Shown: piece after piece, positions 7,401-11,784 of the stretch
How the letters are laid out: each line of letters opens with the position of its first letter
Position numbering within the stretch: position 1 is the first letter of the stretch
Assembly (NCBI GenBank): GCA_029934915.1
Contig: JAOZLI010000051.1
Span: forward strand, 1-11,784
DNA: 11,784 nucleotides
Reading direction: 5' to 3'
From: Desulfocapsa sp.
GTDB taxonomy: Bacteria; Desulfobacterota; Desulfobulbia; Desulfobulbales; Desulfocapsaceae
Position numbers and translations under genes: made by a program
Notes under the pieces: model-generated
Told to the model about the DNA's origin: nothing
Seen by the model: only the letters and a program-made list of their open reading frames with translations
The model's database searches: none

Positions 7401-8328
7401 TGATGAGGCGATGCAGCGCAACCGCCTGAAAAGAAAACCACGATTGGCAGGCTGGTACGGTTATGATACAAAAGATGGACGGGATGGGTATTATGATAAC
7501 AGGCAGCAGGCTGCAGGACTTGAAACATGGTTTATGCCGAGTCTTAAACACCAGGTAACTCTCGACTATGGTCGTATCTTCAGCGAGTCCATGGATGGGC
7601 AACAGGAATTGTGGCGCGATCGTTTACAGGCTGAAATGCAATGGAGTCCTTCCTATGATCTTGATTTTTATTTAGGGATAGGTGGAGATAGAAGAGATAA
7701 GAGCTTAGGGAATACGTTCCTCTATGATTTTAAAATCAATGGCAGGCTGGGTGATATCGCAGAAGGGTTTTTGAGCATTTCGCAGGATCTGGTTGACGAT
7801 ACTCTTGATTCATTGGAAGCAGGTGTCACCAACACTGACTATGAAGGAGGGCTGCAGTTGGACTTGTTGCCCAGATTGTTTGGGGGCGCAAAGTATCTCT
7901 ATAGAGAATATTCTGATGGCAACCACCAAAACAAATATGAACTGTGGACATCGTATATAATACATCCTGAGCCTACCCTGTTGCAATTTAGATATGATTA
8001 CGAACTCTCGCATAATGCCGAGACGAATAATCCCTACCAGGAGAAAGATCACCCTTACTGGAGCCCCAAAGAATATTGGCAGCATCTTTTTAGCATTTCT
8101 TTTGAGCATCAACTGGCGGAAAATGTTCTTGGCCGGGGGGCGCCAAGTTATTACACTCTTGAATATTCATTGGGGTATGAAGAGGGGGGATATGATAATC
8201 ATCAGTTTAATGCCCAGATTTATCTTGAAATTAGTAGGCATTTTCTATTAAATAGCAGTTTCGATTATATTAATGGCTCAGAATATGAGAAGAAGGATTT
8301 TCTTCTTTCCCTAATTTATCGATGGTAA
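4405..8328 (+). CDS. Secreted TPR-repeat outer-membrane beta-barrel protein, PelB/BcsC/PgaA-like
   Basis: This 1307-residue protein begins with a signal peptide: Arg6, a hydrophobic core at about 7-21 and a likely cut after VLA (Ala22). From about residue 48 to about 1000 it is almost entirely helical with TPR-like units, for example near 48-80, 85-150 and 710-770, plus a late unit (YYDAMKEYQKMLYDNPS-type) just before the barrel. From about 1016 to the end the pattern changes to alternating aromatic/polar strands with D/N/G-rich turns. The last residues are LLSLIYRW, a typical outer-membrane protein C-terminus with a final aromatic. A signal peptide, a long periplasmic TPR superhelix and a roughly 290-residue C-terminal barrel together match the architecture of the polysaccharide secretins PelB, BcsC and PgaA (PelB and BcsC are about 1,150-1,200 aa). 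No synthase or deacetylase gene is adjacent, so export of a polysaccharide is inferred. The start overlaps the aminotransferase stop (TAATG). Confidence 0.82.
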   Translation: MVPLLRFFLFLFLILAPGVVLADDETTTPGIAPKHTIILKDHTPQPEWMQLWERARVYARAGDAVQATQLYAKLLLEKPKIEEALREYVLVLMADRQWKTAGIMVQRLLEENPDSLEYQLYGGRIALALKRYKRASHYFGQVYNMAPGSPGALEALRGQIIALKKQERMELAYPLMEQFYLLVPHDAESIRLLALASLTLGYKDKAEMYYKTLLNEFEATETDFFQSEPLFTGSNDIQMAMLCWQGYLTYNSFYLPFHRKLSTYYLQSDTREKALPHLLVQIAHGDDQATFFLEAGKLYLYEEGRPDKALYYYDEYKKRKPGDTSVESEIKRIQAILANDLLVIVENEGAWNLWRDLAKIVPDRLAVYYSMAKQLEKLDKPQELREVLEIIHLHNPADQDTLFRLAELSFIAGDLTASTLAMDSLEDGRKSGQKYFLLRAELEEQKGYLSTALFYYKSYLTLSPGDYETALHCMPIAGRIGEFEDLRYFFGLITKDSSETRMLKKAAFSYGDILVQNGFYSTARIFYEELAGEWKAADSERMVIYEQIAKILQSEKCYFEAEEQYRTLLLNSNGEKRYITELVQNALLAGDWLNAWQWHEFKVLDSKDLGDDSMVRSDLFLEKLEILSRSGLLDVAIELAEDYLEQYPEEDLLKNRLSELYYQDGDYYNASLVFLAIQDSKTKNAVLQNLLEDHNTITKTNSAGMASDLGLLENALQYEIYGDHTKALEVIDRYLEKYPNSVQGKVLRADLLYASGDEFTTLMLFQEISKKYPGEKYFQVRIQELQFELAKFEQLVINLAPQLYLENKKEELVFEKALHPTIATLTKKQQLLLARSLWAIKRNGDSLRIYSLFLQPPVDQEFSKRLARAEVILQLPPANRSFWNHVTFTSPAEPDRLTVVMRPQFTRDNIGSDTVTIATELYADYRWQHMVATELAVRQDMDDGNYYDAMKEYQKMLYDNPSMESLFDLAGIYSRLGFLGKEAALYEVIQATSPGYPNLDEAMQRNRLKRKPRLAGWYGYDTKDGRDGYYDNRQQAAGLETWFMPSLKHQVTLDYGRIFSESMDGQQELWRDRLQAEMQWSPSYDLDFYLGIGGDRRDKSLGNTFLYDFKINGRLGDIAEGFLSISQDLVDDTLDSLEAGVTNTDYEGGLQLDLLPRLFGGAKYLYREYSDGNHQNKYELWTSYIIHPEPTLLQFRYDYELSHNAETNNPYQEKDHPYWSPKEYWQHLFSISFEHQLAENVLGRGAPSYYTLEYSLGYEEGGYDNHQFNAQIYLEISRHFLLNSSFDYINGSEYEKKDFLLSLIYRW

Positions 8329-8331
8329 AAG

Positions 8332-8360
8332 TTGAGAACTTGTAAATTGTACTTTGTATT
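8332..8360 (+). promoter_or_regulatory. Candidate sigma-70-type promoter for greA
   Basis: TTGAGA (8332-8337) and TGTATT (8355-8360) are separated by 17 bases in the gap after the TPR protein gene. They match the consensus at 5/6 and 4/6. Transcription from here would begin at about 8367, inside the hairpin in front of greA. The -10 is poor, so this is tentative. Confidence 0.3.
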
Positions 8361-8364
8361 CTTT

Positions 8365-8402
8365 CTGAAGCAGATTTTGCTATTCAGGATTTTGTTTTTT
8401 TA
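8365..8402 (+). terminator. Terminator-like hairpin plus T-tract immediately before the greA ribosome-binding site
   Basis: CTGAA (8365-8369) pairs with TTCAG (8383-8387) and GCA (8370-8372) pairs with TGC (8378-8380), with a 2-base bulge. T-rich sequence at 8390-8402 follows, including seven Ts at 8395-8401. It would end the rpoH operon. The T-tract ends only three bases from the greA Shine-Dalgarno (8405-8410). Confidence 0.55.
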
Positions 8403-8414
8403 TTGGAGGAGTAA

Positions 8415-8900
8415 ATGGTTGAACGCATTCCGATGTCCAAGGCAGGTCATCTAACATTAAAAGAAGAGTTGCATAAGCTTGAACGAGTCGACCGGCATGA
8501 TGTTGTAAAAGCCATAGCAATTGCCAGGGAACATGGCGACCTGAAAGAGAATGCAGAGTATCATGCAGCCAAAGAACGGCAGGGACTGATAGAAGGTCGT
8601 GTCATGGATCTGAAGGATAAGCTGGGTAGAGCTGAAATAATAGATTGTACAAAAGTACGTTGTGATAGGGTGGTTTTTGGTACCGTTGTAGAGTTGCTTG
8701 ATATGGATACCGATGAAGAGGTTACGTATCAGTTACTGGGGCCCGAAGAATCTGACGTGAAGAAAGGGTCTATTTCTGTTCTTTCTCCTCTTGGTCGGTC
8801 CATGCTGGGAAAAGAAGAGGGTGATGATGTGATGGCACAAACTCCAGGTGGAAGCAGGGAGTTTGAAGTGTTGTCGATTACTGCCTCATCGTTTGCCTAA
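8415..8900 (+). CDS. greA: Transcript cleavage factor GreA
   Basis: At 161 residues this is the usual size for GreA (about 158). GreA enters the RNA polymerase secondary channel and stimulates cleavage of backtracked RNA, rescuing stalled elongation complexes. The N-terminal coiled coil (about 1-77) contains the signature HGDLKENAEYHAAKERQG (40-57), including the tip acidic residues Asp42 and Glu45, equivalent to Asp41/Glu44 of E. coli. The C-terminal FKBP-like domain (about 82-158) contains TYQLLGPEESDVKKGSIS and SPLGRSMLGKEEGD, as expected. The ATG is preceded by a strong GGAGGA (8405-8410) with a 4-base gap. It lies 86 bases after the TPR protein gene behind a terminator-like hairpin, so it is probably its own unit or fed only by read-through. 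It converges with the tetR gene. Confidence 0.98.
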   Translation: MVERIPMSKAGHLTLKEELHKLERVDRHDVVKAIAIAREHGDLKENAEYHAAKERQGLIEGRVMDLKDKLGRAEIIDCTKVRCDRVVFGTVVELLDMDTDEEVTYQLLGPEESDVKKGSISVLSPLGRSMLGKEEGDDVMAQTPGGSREFEVLSITASSFA

Positions 8901-8907
8901 GGCTTGA

Positions 8908-8969
8908 TCACCAGTGCTTGACATTTGGCTATTCAGCGTCATCTGAATGGTCAGGAATAGCGCTGGTGA
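8908..8969. terminator. Nested hairpins between convergent greA and tetR
   Basis: The outer arms TCACCAGTGCT (8908-8918) and AGCGCTGGTGA (8959-8969) pair over 11 bp with one mismatch, which is a G-U pair in RNA. Inside, ATTCAG (8931-8936) and CTGAAT (8943-8948) form a perfect 6-bp stem with a 6-base loop, and TGAC/GTCA (8919-8922/8950-8953) can add pairs. The position between two stop codons suggests a bidirectional termination region. No T-tract follows directly. Confidence 0.5.
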
Positions 8970-8971
8970 CT

Positions 8972-8992
8972 ATTACAATACTTTATTGTAAT
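8972..8992. terminator. Perfect 9-bp hairpin overlapping the tetR stop codon
   Basis: ATTACAATA (8972-8980) and TATTGTAAT (8984-8992) form a perfect 9-bp stem with a 3-base loop. The tetR stop codon (complement of 8983-8985) lies within it. The stem is AT-rich, so it is more likely a 3'-end stabiliser or part of the convergent terminator than a strong terminator alone. Confidence 0.4.
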
Positions 8993-9582
8993 GATGCATC
9001 GGGTTCAAGTATGCCGCAGTGAAAAATTTCAAGAATTTGATTCGTTGCTTCTTCCAGTGAGTATTTTGTGGTGTTTGTCACCGTCCAAACTCTGGATATT
9101 TCATCAAGTGCTCCAAAAAAAGCACGTTTTGCAATTCCCGGTTTGATGGAGCTGCGATAAATACCCTGTTCTTGCCCAAGTTTTATAATCGTAGAAATAA
9201 TGTTTACGTATTCACTGAATTTGTTGTTGCGGTAGTCTTTAATAAGTTTTGCACTCTGTCGTAACTCTATTTGGATAACCTCGGCCAAATTTTTGTTTTT
9301 CTTCATGACGCTGAGATGTTTGGTTGCAAAAATTTCGAGCATTATCCTGGGATCTTCTTCTGCGGAAAGAAGCTTTTGAACCTGTTCAATAAGATTGCCA
9401 ATCTCTTCTTCGAAGACAGAGATAAGAATATCAAACTTATTATTGAAGTAGAGGTAAATAGTTCCATCGGCAACCTTGGCTTCTTTGGCAATGTCGGATA
9501 TTCTTGCGTTGAAAAAACCTTTTTTTGCAAAGACCTTAGTTGCTGAACGAATAATTTTGGAATGTTTGTCTGCTGATTTCAT
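8983..9582 (-). CDS. TetR-family transcriptional regulator, FadR(YsiA)-like
   Basis: The 199-residue protein is of usual TetR size. The N-terminal DNA-binding domain (about 6-52) contains the helix-turn-helix ISDIAKEAKVADGTIYLYF (28-46). The C-terminal ligand domain resembles Bacillus subtilis FadR (YsiA) along its length: the LAEVIQIELRQS segment (99-110), the GIYRSSIKPGIAKRAFFGALDE region (140-161) and the final LEIFHCGI. That family represses fatty-acid degradation genes and is released by long-chain acyl-CoA. A near-consensus FadR-type operator lies over its own promoter, supporting both the family call and autorepression. The start at 9582 gives the normal short arm before helix 1, although no clear Shine-Dalgarno precedes it. 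No beta-oxidation genes are in the window, so its main targets would be elsewhere. Related orphan TetR proteins can respond to other ligands, so the acyl-CoA role is inferred. Confidence 0.92.
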   Translation of the reverse strand: MKSADKHSKIIRSATKVFAKKGFFNARISDIAKEAKVADGTIYLYFNNKFDILISVFEEEIGNLIEQVQKLLSAEEDPRIMLEIFATKHLSVMKKNKNLAEVIQIELRQSAKLIKDYRNNKFSEYVNIISTIIKLGQEQGIYRSSIKPGIAKRAFFGALDEISRVWTVTNTTKYSLEEATNQILEIFHCGILEPDASLQ

Positions 9583-9613
9583 GCTGTTGAGTAGTTGCGG
9601 TCCAGATGGTTCG

Positions 9614-9647
9614 ACTGATTAGAAAAAAAAGATACAGAAAAATCAGT
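9614..9647 (-). repeat. Inverted repeat in the tetR leader
   Basis: ACTGATT (9614-9620) and AATCAGT (9641-9647) are perfectly complementary with a 20-base A-rich loop on the plus strand (U-rich in the tetR transcript). It lies in the predicted 5' leader of tetR, 32 bases or more from its start codon. It has no assigned role. Confidence 0.3.
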
Positions 9648-9652
9648 TATAA

Positions 9653-9672
9653 ATGAATGGTTACTCATTCAT
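9653..9672. promoter_or_regulatory. FadR-type operator palindrome
   Basis: TGAATGGTTACTCATTCA (9654-9671) matches the B. subtilis FadR(YsiA) box TGAATGANTANTCATTCA at all positions except one or two in the left half. The flanking bases (A 9653, T 9672) extend the symmetry. It lies 72 bases upstream of the tetR start and covers the predicted transcription start, so binding would block initiation. The consensus is recalled from the literature. Confidence 0.75.
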
Positions 9673-9699
9673 TATTGTCCTTTATTTACAAAAAGTCAA
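9671..9699 (-). promoter_or_regulatory. Sigma-70-type promoter of tetR
   Basis: Read on the minus strand, TTGACT (complement of 9694-9699) and AATAAT (complement of 9671-9676) are 17 bases apart. Each matches the consensus hexamer at 5/6. The start would be near 9664, inside the operator, leaving a leader of about 80 bases. Confidence 0.6.
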
Positions 9700-9774
9700 T
9701 CACTCGTCGATTAAATAGTATTTTTTTTGACTATTCTGGTTTATATCTGCGTGTTTTACCTGGTGGTGATGGCT

Positions 9775-9943
9775 AATACTTGATGGCGTCGTAAAAACTC
9801 TTCATCTTCTTCGTCACTGCAAATTTACTGTCATTACGACGTACCTAAGTACGCCTCATTCCATTAAATTTGCGTTCCTCGAATATGAAGTTTTTTACTT
9901 AGCCATCTAACGTTTAGGTTTTTACGAGCTTGTCAATACTTGA
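9775..9943. mobile_element. Palindromic MITE/REP-like element flanked by a 9-bp direct repeat
   Basis: Most of the right part of the 410-bp gap 9583-9992 is one imperfect palindrome. Matching arm blocks are GATGGC/GCCATC (9782-9787/9902-9907), GTAAAAA against TTTTTTAC (9791-9797/9891-9898), CTTCAT/ATGAAG (9800-9805/9885-9890), GCAAATTTA/TAAATTTGC (9819-9827/9865-9873) and a central CGTAC-ctaa-GTACG (9840-9853). An outer pair, TCGTAAAAAC/GTTTTTACGA (9789-9798/9918-9927), is also perfect. AATACTTGA occurs on both sides (9775-9783 and 9935-9943), resembling a target-site duplication. No protein is encoded. This fits a non-autonomous transposable element or REP-like sequence; boundaries are uncertain because the inner palindrome starts inside the left direct repeat. 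Confidence 0.6.
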
Positions 9944-9980
9944 GCCGTAATGAATCCGAATCGTAATTTTTTTTAAATTT

Positions 9981-9986
9981 AAGGAG
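9981..9986 (+). promoter_or_regulatory. Ribosome-binding site of purD-purE
   Basis: AAGGAG with a 6-base spacer to ATG 9993 is a strong Shine-Dalgarno and fixes the start. A weak promoter pair, TTGAGC (9940-9945) with TAATTT (9964-9969), lies just upstream and begins at the edge of the palindromic element. Confidence 0.75.
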
Positions 9987-9992
9987 TACACT

Positions 9993-11768
9993 ATGAAAGT
10001 TCTGGTAGTTGGTTCTGGTGGTCGTGAACATGCCCTGGTCTGGAAAATTCGTCAGAGTTCAAGGGTTAAGCAGATTTATTGTGCACCAGGTAATGCTGGA
10101 ATCAAAAGAATGGCAGAGTGTGTGGATATCAGCGTAACAGATGTTGATGGCCTTGTTACATTTGCCAAGGATGAAAACATTGATCTCACCGTTGTGGGGC
10201 CTGAACTTTCATTGACGGCAGGTATAGTGGATGCATTTGAAGCAGAGGGCTTGCGTATTTTTGGTCCCACCCAAAAGGCTGCTATTCTAGAGGGAAGTAA
10301 GGTCTATACCAAGGAGTTTTTGGAAAAATATAACATCCCAACTGCTCAATTCAAAGTGTTTACCAGTCGTAAAAAAGCAAAAAAATATATTGATAAATGT
10401 GGTGCTCCCCTGGTTGTGAAGGCAGATGGCCTGGCAGCTGGAAAGGGTGTTATTGTTGCTGCTACTGTTAGTGAAGCGAAAGAAGCCGTAGATCTGATTA
10501 TGAAGGATAAGGCCTTTGGTGATGCTGGAAATAAATGTATTGTCGAAGAGTGTCTGCAGGGTGAAGAGGCCTCTTTTATAGCCTTTACCGATGGCAAAAC
10601 AGTCCTTCCGCTTCCAACATCTCAGGATCATAAGGCTGCCTACGATGGTGATAAGGGGCCGAATACCGGTGGTATGGGTGCATACTCCCCAGCTCCTGTG
10701 GTTACTGAAAAAATAGCCAACTACGTGATGGAAGAAGTGATGCTTCCAACCATTCAGGGGATGGAAAAGGAAGGGCGCCCCTACAAAGGAATGTTGTATG
10801 CTGGTTTGATGATTAAAGGCGATGATGTAAATGTTCTTGAATTCAATTGCCGTTTTGGAGATCCTGAAGCACAGCCTTTATTGATGCGACTGAAGAGTGA
10901 TGTGGTTGATATCTTTGAAGCAGCCATTGACGAACGACTTGATCAGGTTGATATGAAAATTGATCCACGCCCCACTGTTTGTGTGGTTATGGCAGCTGGC
11001 GGCTATCCTGGTAAGTATGAATCTGGAAAGGCTATTCGGGGTTACAAAAAAGCTTCAGATCAGCGTGGTGTTGTAGTGTTTCATGCAGGTACAACCATTC
11101 GGAACGGTAGGGTATCCACCGCAGGTGGCCGTGTGCTTGGTGTTACAGCTGTTGGAAAAGATCTTCAGGCCGCAATAGATAATGCTTATAAGGCTGTCCG
11201 GATGATTTCCTGGACAGGTTCTTTTTATAGAACAGATATTGGTGCTAAAGCTCTCTCGGAACGTCAGGAAATAGATGCAAGACCCAAGGTTGGTATCGTC
11301 ATGGGCAGTGATTCTGATCTTCCTGTTATGCAGGCTGCCGCTGATTTTCTTAAAAAAATGCAAATCCCCTATGAAATGACAGTGGCCTCGGCGCACCGGA
11401 CACCGGAACGTGCTGCCAAGTATGCTGATACCGCTCAAAAACGTGGGCTGAAGATGATTATTGCAGGAGCTGGAATGGCTGCACATCTTGCTGGCGTTCT
11501 TGCTTCACATACAGACTTGCCTGTTATTGGTGTACCGTTGGATGCTTCTCCTCTTAATGGTATGGATGCTTTGCTGGCAACAGTCCAGATGCCTCCGGGC
11601 ATTCCTGTTGCCACCATGGGAATAGGCAAACCTGGTGCAAAGAATGCAGGTGTTCTTGCTGCCAGGATATTGGCCCTGGAAGATAAAGCACTTGCTGAAC
11701 GCGTGGTGCAATTCAAAATTGATATGGTTGCAGAAGTGGAAGAAAAAGCCAAACGAATTGGTGGCTGA
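9993..11768 (+). CDS. purD-purE: Fused PurD-PurE: phosphoribosylamine-glycine ligase / N5-CAIR mutase
   Basis: This single 591-residue frame joins two enzymes of de novo IMP synthesis. Residues 1 to about 423 are a complete PurD, the ATP-grasp GAR synthetase: start [30 protein letters not shown] (141-152), [25 protein letters not shown] loop (213-233), and the metal/ATP site [13 protein letters not shown] (282-294). PurD normally ends near GAKAL, reached here at 417-421. A linker of about 10 residues leads into a complete class I PurE (about 431-591) with VMGSDSD (436-442), SAHRTP containing the catalytic-type His468 (466-471), [12 protein letters not shown] (491-502) and a normal C-terminus. 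Class I PurE interconverts N5-CAIR and CAIR and normally works after PurK. The two steps are not consecutive, so channeling is not obvious. No frame break is visible at the junction. The stop is TGA 11766-11768. Confidence 0.96.
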   Translation: MKVLVVGSGGREHALVWKIRQSSRVKQIYCAPGNAGIKRMAECVDISVTDVDGLVTFAKDENIDLTVVGPELSLTAGIVDAFEAEGLRIFGPTQKAAILEGSKVYTKEFLEKYNIPTAQFKVFTSRKKAKKYIDKCGAPLVVKADGLAAGKGVIVAATVSEAKEAVDLIMKDKAFGDAGNKCIVEECLQGEEASFIAFTDGKTVLPLPTSQDHKAAYDGDKGPNTGGMGAYSPAPVVTEKIANYVMEEVMLPTIQGMEKEGRPYKGMLYAGLMIKGDDVNVLEFNCRFGDPEAQPLLMRLKSDVVDIFEAAIDERLDQVDMKIDPRPTVCVVMAAGGYPGKYESGKAIRGYKKASDQRGVVVFHAGTTIRNGRVSTAGGRVLGVTAVGKDLQAAIDNAYKAVRMISWTGSFYRTDIGAKALSERQEIDARPKVGIVMGSDSDLPVMQAAADFLKKMQIPYEMTVASAHRTPERAAKYADTAQKRGLKMIIAGAGMAAHLAGVLASHTDLPVIGVPLDASPLNGMDALLATVQMPPGIPVATMGIGKPGAKNAGVLAARILALEDKALAERVVQFKIDMVAEVEEKAKRIGG

Positions 11769-11784
11769 TTTTGCCTGAAACTTC

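Noticed and set aside
9782..9907. Palindrome as a CRISPR repeat or an attachment site
   Set aside because: There is only one unit, no regular spacers, and no integrase or cas gene in the window.
11301..11768. Internal ATG as an independent purE start
   Set aside because: It lies inside the conserved VMGSDSD motif, would remove the first strand of PurE, and has no Shine-Dalgarno sequence in front.

Overview
The window looks like a chromosomal segment of a Gram-negative bacterium, most likely a Desulfobacterota (deltaproteobacterial) member, perhaps near the Desulfobulbales. The evidence is an RpoH-type sigma factor with an RpoH box, an outer-membrane beta-barrel protein with a signal peptide, a FadR(YsiA)-like TetR regulator and moderate GC. 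The lineage is a judgement from protein style and was not tested by search.

Layout. Positions 1-108 hold the tail of a plus-strand gene entering from the left. It converges on lepA (EF-4, minus strand, 158-1951), with a small hairpin between them. A 301-bp divergent gap (1952-2252) carries inverted repeats that could form mutually exclusive RNA structures, then a candidate promoter. A tight plus-strand operon follows: rpoH (start 2253), a DegT/DnrJ/EryC1/StrS sugar aminotransferase overlapping it by ATGA, and a 1307-aa secreted TPR/beta-barrel outer-membrane protein overlapping by one base (TAATG). The last resembles the PelB/BcsC/PgaA class of polysaccharide export porins. A terminator-like hairpin then sits almost on the ribosome-binding site of greA (8415-8900). 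greA converges with a FadR-like tetR gene (8983-9582, minus), with nested hairpins between them.

The 410-bp gap 9583-9992 holds the tetR promoter, with a near-consensus FadR-type operator over its start point. It also holds a long imperfect palindrome within a 9-bp direct repeat (MITE-like), then the ribosome-binding site of the last gene. That gene (9993-11768) is a single-frame fusion of PurD (GAR synthetase) and PurE (N5-CAIR mutase), two enzymes of purine synthesis.

Functionally this is mostly core information processing and metabolism. The unusual parts are the coupling of a heat-shock-type sigma factor to cell-envelope or polysaccharide genes, the purD-purE fusion, the operator/promoter overlap of the TetR gene, and the palindromic element. 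I see no CRISPR array, tRNA, rRNA, prophage or transposase gene.
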